DNA from: Candidatus Saccharimonadales bacterium
Lineage (GTDB): Bacteria > Patescibacteriota > Saccharimonadia > Saccharimonadales > DASZAF01
Direction: 5' to 3'
Length of the DNA stretch: 56,851 bases
Assembly (NCBI GenBank): GCA_035945435.1
Contig: DASZAF010000022.1
Coordinates: forward strand, 1-56,851
In this document: one piece after another, positions 17,081 to 25,710 of the stretch
Numbering within the stretch: the first letter of the stretch is position 1
Layout: each line of letters begins with the position of its first letter
Program-made: the position numbers and the translations under genes
The notes under the pieces: generated by a model
Databases searched by the model: none
Seen by the model: only the letters and a program-made list of their open reading frames with translations
Told to the model about the DNA's origin: nothing

Positions 17081-18367
17081 ATGAACGATAAACAAGTCAG
17101 CGACCTCATAAAGGCCGAGGAAGAGCGCGAGCGCAGCGGTCTTGAACTTATTCCTTCCGAAAACTACGTCAGCCGTGATGTTCTTGAGGCAGATGGCAGT
17201 ATCTTTACCAATAAATACTCCGAAGGCTACGTCGGTAAACGATACTACGGCGGTCAGACCTATACTGATCAAATCGAACAACTGGCGATCGACCGCGTTA
17301 AAGGTCTCTTTGACGCCGATCACGCCAATGTTCAACCTCTCTCAGGCGCTCAGGCTAACGAGGCTGCCGAACACGCCTGGATGGAACCTGGAGACACAAT
17401 CCTGGGCATGGACCTCTCACATGGAGGCCACCTGACTCACGGTCACCCGATCACGGTGCTAGCCAAACTCTTCAACTTTGTTCGCTACGGGATGAAGGAT
17501 ACTGAAACAGGCGAGATAGACTATGATCTGCTCAGAGAGCTGGCTCACAAGCATAAGCCCAAGATGATCTTAGCCGGCTACTCTTCATACCCTCGTGAGT
17601 TTGACTATGATAAGTTTTCAGCGATTGCTGAAGAAGTCGGGGCGGTAGCGTGGGCTGACATTGCTCATATTGCCGGCCTCGTCGCAGCCGGTCTGCTCGA
17701 GAATCCCTTTCACCATGGCTTCCACATGATCTCTTCAACAACTCACAAGACACTTCGCGGACCTCGTGGCGGTATCATACTCACCAAAGGGACTATCAAT
17801 AACCCACTTAGGGCTCCGGAAAAGATAATCGAAAATCTGCCGACTCTCGTCGATAGGTCTGTCTTTCCAGGTGTCCAGGGCGGTCCGCATATGCATATTA
17901 TCGCCGCGAAAGCGGTGGCCTTTCATGAAGCATCGCAACCTGAATTTAAGGCCTATGCCGAGCAGGTTCTCAAAAATGCTCAACGCCTGGCCGATGAACT
18001 CATGAAACGTGGCTTCAAGTTGGTTACTAACGGGACTGATAATCACCTCGTCCTGGTTGACGTTATGTCGAGCTTTAATATTCACGGTGGTGAAGCCGAG
18101 GCAGCACTTGATTTGATCGGCCTCAATCTTAATAAGAACGTTATACCGGACGACCCGCTGCCCCCATACCGCCCAAGCGGTATCCGGCTCGGTACGCCAG
18201 CCATTACTACTCGGGGCCTTAAAGAAGATGATATGGCTCTCATTGCCGAGTGGATGTTAAAAGGCATCAAAGCGCGTAATGACCTCGAAGCATTAAAGAG
18301 GCTCAATGCCGAAGTCGAAGAATTCTCACGGAAATTCCCTCTGCCGAGTGACAGACGAGTTAGTTAA
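17081..18367 (+). CDS. glyA: Serine hydroxymethyltransferase
   Basis: 428 residues, family length. Motifs: LIPSENYVSRDVLEA near the N-terminus, SGAQANEAAEHAWM, HGGHLTHG, and the PLP-binding Lys in SSTTHKTLRGPRGG; C-terminal NVIPDDPLPPYRPSGIRLGT. A PLP enzyme that converts serine and tetrahydrofolate to glycine and 5,10-methylene-tetrahydrofolate, linking to metF at 49419. The stop overlaps the end of murB by 4 bases on the opposite strand. Confidence 0.97.
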   Translation: MNDKQVSDLIKAEEERERSGLELIPSENYVSRDVLEADGSIFTNKYSEGYVGKRYYGGQTYTDQIEQLAIDRVKGLFDADHANVQPLSGAQANEAAEHAWMEPGDTILGMDLSHGGHLTHGHPITVLAKLFNFVRYGMKDTETGEIDYDLLRELAHKHKPKMILAGYSSYPREFDYDKFSAIAEEVGAVAWADIAHIAGLVAAGLLENPFHHGFHMISSTTHKTLRGPRGGIILTKGTINNPLRAPEKIIENLPTLVDRSVFPGVQGGPHMHIIAAKAVAFHEASQPEFKAYAEQVLKNAQRLADELMKRGFKLVTNGTDNHLVLVDVMSSFNIHGGEAEAALDLIGLNLNKNVIPDDPLPPYRPSGIRLGTPAITTRGLKEDDMALIAEWMLKGIKARNDLEALKRLNAEVEEFSRKFPLPSDRRVS

Positions 18368-19383
18368 AGTAGTTCTGGTTCCTGTTCAAGAACGACTCCG
18401 AATTTGGCTTTAACTTTGGCGACTATCTCATCTTTGAACTTTTCAAGATCCCCGTAACTCTTGGCTGAAACGTTAACGAAGACAAGGGCGTTGTGCTCGT
18501 AGATTTTAAAGCCGTGAGCTTCGTAGCCCTTGAGTCCTGTCTTATCTATGAGCCAGGCGGCAGGTATTTTGACCAATCCCTCTTTGGTCGGATATGAAGG
18601 AAGATCAGGATAGTCTTTTAGAAGTTTCTCGAACTCTTCGTGGAGAATTCTGGGATTCTTGAAAAACGAACCACTATTGGCAAGGTGTTTCGGGTCTGGC
18701 AAGGTCTTCTCGCGGATAGCGCTCACTGCATCTCGGATAGCCTGCGGTGTGTATGTCGTTATGTTCTTTTCGTCGAGATACCGCTGCAAGCTACCATAGA
18801 AAGGTGGCTTCGGGTTACCCTTTTTCAGTGTCAGAGTGATGCTGGTGATGATATAGTGGCGACCCTGCATGGCTTTAAAGATACTGTTACGGTAGCTGAA
18901 GTGGCAGTCAGCGCCAGTCAACGTAACGAAGTCGGAGGTATCGAGATCGTACGCTTCAAGTTCATCGAAAACATCTGCGATCTCAACTCCGTATGCGCCA
19001 ACATTTTGAACAGGTGTACCGCCTGCGGTACCGGGTATCTTGGAGAGAAATTCGAGACCGGTCAGCCCCATCTCAACGGTCTTCTTAACGACATCGTCCC
19101 AGTGTTCTCCTGACCCGACCTGGATGGTCGTCGTCTCATCGTTATCGTCGAGTACTTTAAAGCCAGGGATACGATTAATGATGACCATTCCCTTGAAACC
19201 CTCGTCGCGAACGACGATATTGGAACCTTCGCCAAGAACCAAAATGGGCAAGCTCTTACCGTGTGCTTCGGCAACCGCTTCTTCGAGTTCGTCTTTTGAG
19301 TTGATAGTGACAAGTGCGTGTGCGGGGCCACCGAGCTTCATAGTGGTATGGCTTTTTAAATTCGTATCTGTTTTGATATCCAT
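18364..19383 (-). CDS. murB: UDP-N-acetylenolpyruvoylglucosamine reductase
   Basis: 339 residues. FAD-binding domain: HTTMKLGGPA, VLGEGSNIVV, IPGTAGGTPVQNVGAYGVEI; catalytic region: FSYRNSIFK and SGSFFKNP with the active-site Ser; C-terminal AAWLIDKTGLKGYEAHG. It reduces the MurA product to UDP-MurNAc using NADPH. Its length and C-terminal region resemble the type I (E. coli-like) enzyme. The start is 30 bases from tRNA-Arg on the other strand. Confidence 0.95.
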   Translation of the reverse strand: MDIKTDTNLKSHTTMKLGGPAHALVTINSKDELEEAVAEAHGKSLPILVLGEGSNIVVRDEGFKGMVIINRIPGFKVLDDNDETTTIQVGSGEHWDDVVKKTVEMGLTGLEFLSKIPGTAGGTPVQNVGAYGVEIADVFDELEAYDLDTSDFVTLTGADCHFSYRNSIFKAMQGRHYIITSITLTLKKGNPKPPFYGSLQRYLDEKNITTYTPQAIRDAVSAIREKTLPDPKHLANSGSFFKNPRILHEEFEKLLKDYPDLPSYPTKEGLVKIPAAWLIDKTGLKGYEAHGFKIYEHNALVFVNVSAKSYGDLEKFKDEIVAKVKAKFGVVLEQEPELL

Positions 19384-19394
19384 ACTTCGCCTAT

Positions 19395-19400
19395 TATACT
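19395..19400 (+). promoter_or_regulatory. -10 box of tRNA-Arg(CCG)
   Basis: TATACT 12 bases before the tRNA. Confidence 0.5.
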
Positions 19401-19412
19401 AGTAAAATTCGC

Positions 19413-19488
19413 GCGCCTGTAGCTCAGTGGATAGAGCGTTGGTTTCCGGAACCAAAGGTCGTAGGTTCGAATCCTATCAGGCGTACCA
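19413..19488 (+). tRNA. tRNA-Arg (anticodon CCG)
   Basis: Acceptor GCGCCTG/CAGGCGT, anticodon stem TTGGT/ACCAA around TTCCGGA, T arm GTAGGTTCGAATCCTAT, discriminator A, encoded CCA. Confidence 0.95.
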
Positions 19489-19515
19489 TAAGCATTTTGA
19501 CCACAGCCCATCCAA

Positions 19516-19800
19516 CTACTCGTAGCCGACTTCGATTTCTCGCTTCTCAGCAAGTTCCACCAATCTTACACGTTGCCCAACGATATGTAAGCCAGGTTGA
19601 GACCCCAGTATCCCATCGACAGCATGCTCGCCCAGAGACCTTGCGAAGTTCCTAGCCTCTTCATCGTTCCCAGCATCAGAGTACAGAACTCGTACTGTCA
19701 CTTCCGCCGCATACAGTTTTGTAGGATCCTCTTCGTTAAGTCCGGGCAATTGAGGACTAGGCATACAGAGATCATATAGGGAAAGGTTTAGCAAATCCAT
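19516..19800 (-). CDS. Small hypothetical protein
   Basis: About 94 residues from the ATG preceded directly by GAGG; starts 8 codons upstream or 12 codons downstream are possible. The body is a compact alpha/beta-looking sequence: EVTVRVLYSDAGNDEEARNF, SLGEHAVDGILGSQPG, HIVGQRVRLVELAEKREIEV. No family recognised. It lies in a 384-base segment between the tRNA-Arg(CCG) CCA and a partial copy of that tRNA's end at 19861, so it may be an inserted gene. Confidence 0.45.
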   Translation of the reverse strand: MDLLNLSLYDLCMPSPQLPGLNEEDPTKLYAAEVTVRVLYSDAGNDEEARNFARSLGEHAVDGILGSQPGLHIVGQRVRLVELAEKREIEVGYE

Positions 19801-19860
19801 CCTCAAGAGCCAAATACCAGTCAATTAACTCTTGCTCGAGAAGGTTCCATTGAGGTAAAG

Positions 19861-19872
19861 TCAGCGGTACCA
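19861..19872 (+). repeat. Possible remnant of the tRNA-Arg(CCG) 3' end
   Basis: TCAGCGGTACCA matches the tRNA 3' end TCAGGCGTACCA at 10 of 12 positions, and GGTTC precedes it as in a T arm. Short enough to be chance. Confidence 0.25.
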
Positions 19873-19985
19873 AGTTGCTATTTTAGTTTTGTCTCTTCGT
19901 TTGTATGATCTGTCACACTTGTTGAGACGGGACGTCTATCCTATACTAACCATAACCACTCTGGGTAATGTGGGAGTTTGTATAT

Positions 19986-22070
19986 ATGGCTAGACTGCCG
20001 GTAGTAGGAGGAGATTCAGGTAATTGGGGAAGCATCCTCAATGACTATCTATCAGTCTCCTTAAACGGTGACGGAACTATCCAATCTGCAGCGGTAGTCC
20101 AAGCCGGGGCCGTAACCAGCGTCAACAGTAAATTACCGACTAACGGCTCTGTCACTTTAGCCGCCAGTGACGTTGGTGCTTTGACCCAAAGCACTGCTGA
20201 CAGTAGATACTTACAAGTGGGTGGGGATATTGGCGGCACAACATCCAGCCCCACTGTCGCAAAACTTAATGGCGTCAGTATTTCTGGAACACCAAGCAGT
20301 GGCCAAACGCTAACCGCGACTAGTGGTACTTCGGCTTCTTGGCAGACTGGGGCGTATGTACAATATGCCACTGGTCTTGTTGCAGATCATGGGAAAACTG
20401 ACAATCAACCAACACTACAGGCTGCTCTGAACGCCCTGAATACGGCTGGTGGTGGGACTTTACGGATACCCGCTGCCACAAGCAGTTACGGTCTCAAATC
20501 TGATCTTACTGTTCCAGCGGGTGTGACCCTGTTTCTTGAAGGTGTTGGGCCCTGGAAAAACCCCGGTTCGTCCGTCCCTGCCGTTGGTTCACTAACGTGC
20601 GCTACGCTTAGCCCCGCTCAGGGCGCGACGTTTACCAATGGCATGATTGTGCTCGGCGGAAAAGGTGCCACTATCAGAGGCGGCATGTTTCTAGGCTATG
20701 GCCCCACGAATAGTGGTACGGCCCCAAATGCGTTTCGCACAATCTACCGTAACGCTCTCGGCACGCGCATAAGAGAGACGTTTATATGGGGCGCTTCAGT
20801 TATCTGTATCGATGACCCAGGGCAACAGGTAGCCCAAGATTCTGGGATTGAAGGGATAGTAATCTCAAACAACCTCATCACTCCTTCCGTCATCCAGCAG
20901 ACGGTGTCAAGTGTTGCTGGCAATGTCGTTACCGTTTCTTCCTCAACCGGGATATCAGTTGGGGCGCCTGTCCTTGACTTTACTACCCCTGGCAACATTG
21001 CGGGCGGTACGACGGTTACAGGAGTAAATGGCAATCAGATTACACTTAGTATTACTCCTGTTGCAAGTCCATCAGGCAACACGCTCGCCTTTTTTGTTGG
21101 GATCGGTGGCCGGATCGCAGCTGACGACAACTGGATGGCTAATAGTCATCCACAGTACGCGACCTGGATCTCAAATTCGGCAGACATACAGTATGCAAAT
21201 TGCCACTTTTCAGAAGCGGCCAACGCTGCCGTGGCTGTCGCAAATCTCTATCATGGTACCGGTCAAGGAGCAACTTATAGCAACTGTACATTCGACAACG
21301 CCTCTAACTCGTCTTCGCCAGCGCACATAGTGCGCGTTCAAGGTCCTTTGACGATCAATGGTGGTCGCTTTCAGCAGAAGGGTGCTACTGGAGGCGGTTT
21401 CCCGGTTGTGCAAGAACTCAATCTTGATTCGGCACCCACTACTATTGTAGGCACATCAGTGCCAAACCTCTCTGGGACGGCTCCCTTCTCGGCTCTTATC
21501 GCCTACTCGACGGGGTCAAAGTCGGCTGACGTTGTCATAGGTGTTACAACCCAGGGGAATGAAATTACATCTCTGTATACTGGCGGTAACCCAGGTGTCA
21601 GCAAAGGTAATATTCTCAATGGGACCGTACAGACTGATATTCCTGCGGCCGGTCTGCCGGCTATTACGTTTGGAACCGTTTCAGACCCAACACCCATCAC
21701 AGCAACGTCTCAGGTAATGGCTGGGCTTGGCATCACGTATACACCAGTAAACTCAACCAGTCTCTCGATTGAAATCGATGGCGCGATTGGACCAAACACA
21801 GCAAATACTACAGTGCAAGTCAGCGGCAGGTATGGAACGGGATCAGTGCCATCAAATAACGGCACTCTTACGGGAACAGCCTTTCCGCAAGGTACTTATA
21901 CGCTCCAGCCTGCTAGCTTTGGCCAGCATGCATACTTTCGCCAGAAGGCGAAGATCACCGGGCTCTCGATCGGGACCACCTACTGGTTTGACCTTGGCGT
22001 CGATACTTTCAACGCCTCAGATGCAGTCGGCCTACACGCAGTAGCCTATAGTGTCATGGAGTGCCAGTAG
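19986..22070 (+). CDS. Pectate-lyase-like beta-helix surface protein with tail-fibre-like N-terminus
   Basis: 694 residues from the ATG with GGGAG about 9 bases upstream. The N-terminus MARLPVVGGDSGNWGSILND is shared with the protein at 29848-30462. Next comes a Ser/Thr-rich stretch of the GGDIGGTTSSPTVAKLNGVS type seen in phage tail-fibre shafts, then a pectate-lyase-3-like start (DHGKTDNQPTLQAALNALNT, GGGTLRIPA, GVTLFLEGVG) and a long repetitive beta-helix. The C-terminal 120 residues look like a beta-sandwich. There is no recognisable signal peptide. A polysaccharide-binding or -degrading surface fibre is inferred. Confidence 0.72.
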   Translation: MARLPVVGGDSGNWGSILNDYLSVSLNGDGTIQSAAVVQAGAVTSVNSKLPTNGSVTLAASDVGALTQSTADSRYLQVGGDIGGTTSSPTVAKLNGVSISGTPSSGQTLTATSGTSASWQTGAYVQYATGLVADHGKTDNQPTLQAALNALNTAGGGTLRIPAATSSYGLKSDLTVPAGVTLFLEGVGPWKNPGSSVPAVGSLTCATLSPAQGATFTNGMIVLGGKGATIRGGMFLGYGPTNSGTAPNAFRTIYRNALGTRIRETFIWGASVICIDDPGQQVAQDSGIEGIVISNNLITPSVIQQTVSSVAGNVVTVSSSTGISVGAPVLDFTTPGNIAGGTTVTGVNGNQITLSITPVASPSGNTLAFFVGIGGRIAADDNWMANSHPQYATWISNSADIQYANCHFSEAANAAVAVANLYHGTGQGATYSNCTFDNASNSSSPAHIVRVQGPLTINGGRFQQKGATGGGFPVVQELNLDSAPTTIVGTSVPNLSGTAPFSALIAYSTGSKSADVVIGVTTQGNEITSLYTGGNPGVSKGNILNGTVQTDIPAAGLPAITFGTVSDPTPITATSQVMAGLGITYTPVNSTSLSIEIDGAIGPNTANTTVQVSGRYGTGSVPSNNGTLTGTAFPQGTYTLQPASFGQHAYFRQKAKITGLSIGTTYWFDLGVDTFNASDAVGLHAVAYSVMECQ

Positions 22071-22109
22071 ATAACCTAGCATGTAGAAAACCTCATCATA
22101 TCCACTCCC

Positions 22110-22131
22110 CTTACCAACTATCTGGTAAGCT
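22110..22131. promoter_or_regulatory. Inverted repeat over the -10 box of a Nudix gene
   Basis: CTTACCA and TGGTAAG are perfect 7-base arms around a 6-base loop, with no T-tract after them. The right arm overlaps TAAGCT (22126-22131), which ends 6 bases before the ATG at 22138. It looks like an operator. Confidence 0.4.
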
Positions 22132-22137
22132 ATCGAC

Positions 22138-22677
22138 ATGACTCAACTCAAGAAATGGAAAGAGATAAAGCGACAGATTGTATTTAAGAAGTATTCATGG
22201 ACTATTGAGCAACGTGACTATGAAATGCTGGACGGAGAAATCGTAGATTGGTACATCGCCACTGATAAATCGGGGGTGTGCGTCTTTGCGTTAACAGATG
22301 ACAACAAAGTAGTTACTGCAAGGATGTATCGACCAGGCCCTAACGCTATTTTTAGAGAGCTACCTGGCGGTAAGATCGAAAATGGCCAAGACCTTAAGAG
22401 TGCTGGGATGCATGAGTTGCTCGAGGAGACCGGTTTCACTGGTGAAGTGCAGTGGATAGGTAAATGGTACGAAGATGCGAGGGTTGATAGAACGCGTTAC
22501 GTCATAGTTGCCACAAACTGCAAAAAGATTGGTGATCAGCAGCTGGATGTGCATGATGAATTTATCGAGATCGAACTGGTAGATATCCCGGAGTTTGTTA
22601 AGCAAGTTCGTCGAGGAGAACTAACTGATACGGCTGGGGCTATGCTTGCTCTTGATCATCTAGGTTTACTTAACTGA
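22138..22677 (+). CDS. Nudix hydrolase, ADP-ribose pyrophosphatase-like
   Basis: 179 residues. The Nudix box is GGKIENGQDLKSAG followed by MHELLEETGF: the catalytic E-L-L-E-E is intact, but the first Glu is Gln and the usual Arg is His. The N-terminal strands (YTIEQRDYEM-like opening and VCVFALTDDNKVVTARMYRPG) fit the ADP-ribose pyrophosphatase group, which cleaves nucleoside diphosphate sugars. Substrate not determinable. It is followed 50 bases later by a second Nudix gene with its own -10 box. Confidence 0.82.
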   Translation: MTQLKKWKEIKRQIVFKKYSWTIEQRDYEMLDGEIVDWYIATDKSGVCVFALTDDNKVVTARMYRPGPNAIFRELPGGKIENGQDLKSAGMHELLEETGFTGEVQWIGKWYEDARVDRTRYVIVATNCKKIGDQQLDVHDEFIEIELVDIPEFVKQVRRGELTDTAGAMLALDHLGLLN

Positions 22678-22715
22678 CCGGTACGGCTTAATCTGGGCTA
22701 ATATCATTCAAGTGC

Positions 22716-22721
22716 TAATAT
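22716..22721 (+). promoter_or_regulatory. -10 box of the second Nudix gene
   Basis: TAATAT preceded by GC, 6 bases before the ATG at 22728. Confidence 0.45.
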
Positions 22722-22727
22722 GGCTTT

Positions 22728-23144
22728 ATGACTAAGAAAGCAGACATACACAAGGCCGGTGGCATCATCATTCGTAATAAGCGACTCCTCGTTGAACGCT
22801 CCAAAGATAAAGAGTTCTTTATTGCGCCGGGTGGTTCAGTAGAACCTGGTGAAACGCCTGGACAGGCGCTTGTCCGTGAGCTGAGGGAGGAGTTTCAGAT
22901 TACCGTCAAGGAGGATGACATCAAGCCCTTCGGGACGTTTTATGCCCAAGCGGCTGGTCAAGAAGATAAAACTGTACAGATGGACGTCTTTACGGTTGGG
23001 GAATGGGAAGGTGAGCCGACTCCAGATAATGAAGTAGAAGAGATTAGGTGGATTACCTCGACTCCACCTGAGGATATTAAGGTAGGGTCGATATTCGAAC
23101 ATGAGGTGCTACCCCGTCTCAAAGAGGTTGGGCTGATTGACTAG
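22728..23144 (+). CDS. Nudix hydrolase, MutT-like
   Basis: 138 residues, the usual MutT size. Nudix box GGSVEPGETPGQALVREL then REEFQI; only the final Gly is replaced (Gln). Early strands HKAGGIIIRNKRLLVERS fit a nucleotide-pool housecleaning enzyme. It likely hydrolyses a nucleoside di- or triphosphate derivative. Short, soluble, leaderless promoter. Confidence 0.85.
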   Translation: MTKKADIHKAGGIIIRNKRLLVERSKDKEFFIAPGGSVEPGETPGQALVRELREEFQITVKEDDIKPFGTFYAQAAGQEDKTVQMDVFTVGEWEGEPTPDNEVEEIRWITSTPPEDIKVGSIFEHEVLPRLKEVGLID

Positions 23145-23280
23145 AATCCATCAAAAGTACCCAAACCTTGTCTAAATAGGCGTACAATTGCCATTGAAGT
23201 CGAAGCGGTTTGTCGCTAGGTGATAGGGCTTTGGTGAAATCTCTTTGATTTATTCTATAACTTATGGTTTATTATAGCGA

Positions 23281-24207
23281 ATGACGCATTCTTTAAGAGG
23301 TGGCCCAGACAATATTGCGGCCACCAGATTTATTGCTTCCCCGGAAGGCTTCGCATTATTAGAGAGACGTGAGGCATTGCTCGAGGCAGTGGCTCGATTC
23401 TCACTGCGAGCGCCAGGCGATCATCCTGAGGATGCTTTTCATCCGAACCAGTTCCCTGGGTGGCGACATGTTTATACGGGCGCATTGACTGATGTTATGG
23501 CGTTCGACGGCGTAGACGTGGCCGCCTCAACGTATACCACGGGTAGGGTAAGGTGGCAGCAAGGTTATCCAACCACAAGAACATTTAGGATGCCAAGATG
23601 GGATCTGCTTTATGGCCGGGCACATCCGGCTACTGACATGGAGTCCCTCATCCAAAGCCTGCCATCAACACGCCAGAGGCGGGATCCAAGAGTGGATCTG
23701 ATAGATCAATCACTATGTCTGGCTGCGCTGGGGAGGGAACTTGGGAACAGCGAGCGGGAAGAGCTATTCGTACCTCGACAATGGTTTGCGCTCGAAACAT
23801 CAGGAGGTGACACTCTGGCAGCGAGTAGGAATATACCGGGATGGTTAACTCTTAGTCAGTGGCTCACGCTACACGGTAGACCTGAGCATAACGCACTTGG
23901 GGTCCAGTTTGATGCCGATAGGGTCATTCGAGAAGCGGCTGCAAAAGTTAGGGCTGCCGTAGGTAAATCTGCCTTACGCAATGGCTTGGGTAACCTCTTG
24001 GATGGGGATGGTAGGTATTTTGGGGACACGATGATCGTGCCGGAAGATATTAGCAGTCCTCGAGATAGCAGGCTTGGTGTCGTCAGGTTAACGTCGGGCA
24101 GACATCATAGGATTAAAGGCAGAGCTATGGGTGCAGCACGTGGGGAGCTATCTGGTGAACAAATTATTACACATCCACCTATCAGAGAATTAGCTCCTCT
24201 CATTTAA
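23281..24207 (+). CDS. Hypothetical protein
   Basis: 308 residues, soluble, Arg-rich, no membrane segment. No family recognised. Notable stretches are FHPNQFPGWRHVYTGALTDV, RMPRWDLLYGRAHPATDME, VPRQWFALETSGGD and the C-terminal GRHHRIKGRAMGAARGEL. A -10-like TATTAT ends 5 bases before the ATG. It lies between Nudix genes in the same direction. The clean reading frame and absence of competing frames support a real gene. Confidence 0.6.
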   Translation: MTHSLRGGPDNIAATRFIASPEGFALLERREALLEAVARFSLRAPGDHPEDAFHPNQFPGWRHVYTGALTDVMAFDGVDVAASTYTTGRVRWQQGYPTTRTFRMPRWDLLYGRAHPATDMESLIQSLPSTRQRRDPRVDLIDQSLCLAALGRELGNSEREELFVPRQWFALETSGGDTLAASRNIPGWLTLSQWLTLHGRPEHNALGVQFDADRVIREAAAKVRAAVGKSALRNGLGNLLDGDGRYFGDTMIVPEDISSPRDSRLGVVRLTSGRHHRIKGRAMGAARGELSGEQIITHPPIRELAPLI

Positions 24208-24223
24208 CCCCTGGATTTGTTAG

Positions 24224-24679
24224 ATGAAAAATGAAGAACACCCACTTACTCAAGAAGAATTTGATTTGATCTACTCCAAAGTCCCTCGGCTTGGGGTTGA
24301 GATAATCGTTAAAAACAAATCCGGTGGAGTTTATCTCACTAAACGGGCCAGCGGGCCCTGTAAAGGTCTCTGGCACATACCGGGAGGAACCGTTCGTTTT
24401 GGAGAACAATTGGTAGATGCGGTTAGGCGAGTCGCTGGTCGCGAGCTAAGGATCGATGTAAAGGGCGCACGGAATTGCGGTTACTTCGAAGTCAAGAGCC
24501 ACCTAGAGGATAGTACCGACTATCCGGTTGGAATTGTGTTCGAGGTAACTGATTATGCCGGTACACCCAAACCGAATAATGAAGCCAGCGATGCCGGCTG
24601 GTTTACGACTGCACCGCGGGGGATGCATGCCGACCATGATACATTTCTCTTCGAGAACGGATATCTTCTGCGACCGTAG
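24224..24679 (+). CDS. Nudix protein of GDP-mannose hydrolase type
   Basis: 151 residues. The Nudix-like box is GGTVRFGEQLVDAVRRVAG then RELRIDV: the opening G-x5-E is kept, but R-E-U-x-E-E has become R-V-A-G-R-E. GDP-mannose mannosyl hydrolases (Gmm/NudD) have a similarly altered box, and the start LGVEIIVKNKSGGVYLTKRA also fits them. Likely acts on a nucleotide sugar; alternatively a catalytically changed binder. It begins 16 bases after the preceding gene, so the two are probably co-transcribed. Confidence 0.75.
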   Translation: MKNEEHPLTQEEFDLIYSKVPRLGVEIIVKNKSGGVYLTKRASGPCKGLWHIPGGTVRFGEQLVDAVRRVAGRELRIDVKGARNCGYFEVKSHLEDSTDYPVGIVFEVTDYAGTPKPNNEASDAGWFTTAPRGMHADHDTFLFENGYLLRP

Positions 24680-24688
24680 AAGGTAACC

Positions 24689-25078
24689 TTAGGGTTGCAG
24701 CAAGCTTACCCGGTTGCCCTCACTGTCGTTAAATGAGACATATTTTCCTACTCCTGGTATATCCATTGGTTTACCGAGGATTTCACCTCCGGCCTTTTTG
24801 ACGTCTCGCATCGCAGCTTCGATATCTTTTACGGCAATAACAACTGAGGGGACCTGTGCGGGCCAGTCTGGCTTTATCGGGAAGAAGCCTCCATTAATTG
24901 TCCCCGGCGCAACTGGTCGCCCGTTCTCGGTCTTCGTCGTCTCGGCTGTTACGTAGTCTCCCATATCCTTGCCCGAATCGTCCATATTCCAGCCAAAAGC
25001 TGCCTTATAGAACTTTGCTACACGCTTCGCGTCTTTATATGGCATCTCAAAATGGACTACTGGGTTACTGCTACTCAT
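24689..25078 (-). CDS. VOC (glyoxalase/bleomycin-resistance-like) family protein
   Basis: 129 residues with the paired beta-alpha-beta-beta-beta units of the family: VVHFEMPYKDAKRVAKFYKA...FGWNM, then VPSVVIAVKDIEAAMRDVKKAGGEIL, and the C-terminal GKYVSFNDSEGNRVSLLQP. Members bind a metal and act on small molecules or sequester drugs; function here unknown. AAGGAG lies 7 bases before the ATG, so this gene uses a classical ribosome site. Confidence 0.88.
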   Translation of the reverse strand: MSSSNPVVHFEMPYKDAKRVAKFYKAAFGWNMDDSGKDMGDYVTAETTKTENGRPVAPGTINGGFFPIKPDWPAQVPSVVIAVKDIEAAMRDVKKAGGEILGKPMDIPGVGKYVSFNDSEGNRVSLLQP

Positions 25079-25172
25079 GGCATACTCCTTATCTTTAACG
25101 ATTTTCTACTAACCACCACCGTACACCCTAACGATTACTGATAGCAAACAGAAACATAATGTAAATAGAAGA

Positions 25173-25178
25173 TATACT
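25173..25178 (+). promoter_or_regulatory. -10 box of a 43-residue protein gene
   Basis: TATACT ends 7 bases before the ATG at 25186. Confidence 0.5.
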
Positions 25179-25185
25179 TATACGT

Positions 25186-25317
25186 ATGGCTAATCCTGAG
25201 TCGAGCAAAGAGAAAAAACGGTGGGACTTCACCGGGGCAGTGCTCTTACTCGGAGCGCTAGCTATCGGGTTTGGCCTTATGAGTCACGTGCTCCATCTCG
25301 GCCCGAATAAGAAATAG
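25186..25317 (+). CDS. Small single-pass membrane protein
   Basis: 43 residues: basic cytoplasmic start MANPESSKEKKRWDF, one membrane helix GAVLLLGALAIGFGLMSHVL, tail HLGPNKK. The -10 box directly upstream supports expression. No family recognised; similar in size and layout to the one at 15237. Confidence 0.6.
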   Translation: MANPESSKEKKRWDFTGAVLLLGALAIGFGLMSHVLHLGPNKK

Positions 25318-25332
25318 GTTGCCCTTTGCGGC

Positions 25333-25338
25333 TATAAT
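25333..25338 (+). promoter_or_regulatory. -10 box of the membrane protein at 25345
   Basis: GCTATAAT; hexamer TATAAT ends 6 bases before the ATG. The clearest leaderless signal in the window. Confidence 0.6.
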
Positions 25339-25344
25339 GAATAT

Positions 25345-25710
25345 ATGGGTCAATCACAACGAAGAGTCGTTACACGGTTCGGCCATGGGCAGGTCATCCT
25401 GGCGGCTATTCTTAGCATTCTCATCACTTCTCTGATCACCTTCTTCTTCCCACGCACAACATCGACAAGTATTACGACCATCCCATGTAACCATGGTATC
25501 TACTGTAGCCCTGAACTACAGACTGTACGCACCTCACAGTACGGTTTTCCATTTATCTCACGAGTTCGCCAGGCCCACACGAGCACCGGCCCCGAGAATC
25601 AAGTCACCATACGCAGTGCTGATCTGCTCGGTGACTTTCTCACCTGGTTTTTGGCAAGCCTCTTAGTGCTGAGTATAGATGTCGAGGTAGTAAGCAGAGC
25701 TACTGATTAG
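25345..25710 (+). CDS. Small membrane protein with an extracytoplasmic loop
   Basis: 121 residues. Helix 1 about 17-35 (VILAAILSILITSLITFFF), an extracytoplasmic loop with two Cys (CNHGIYCSP) that could pair, and helix 2 about 96-112 (FLTWFLASLLVLSIDV). No family recognised. The last 11 bases overlap the 3' end of the convergent gene. Confidence 0.6.
   Translation: MGQSQRRVVTRFGHGQVILAAILSILITSLITFFFPRTTSTSITTIPCNHGIYCSPELQTVRTSQYGFPFISRVRQAHTSTGPENQVTIRSADLLGDFLTWFLASLLVLSIDVEVVSRATD

Noticed and set aside
19356-19553. 65-residue reverse-strand frame with RIRTYDLWFRKPTLYPLSYR
   Set aside because: Antisense through tRNA-Arg(CCG); the same tRNA translation artefact.
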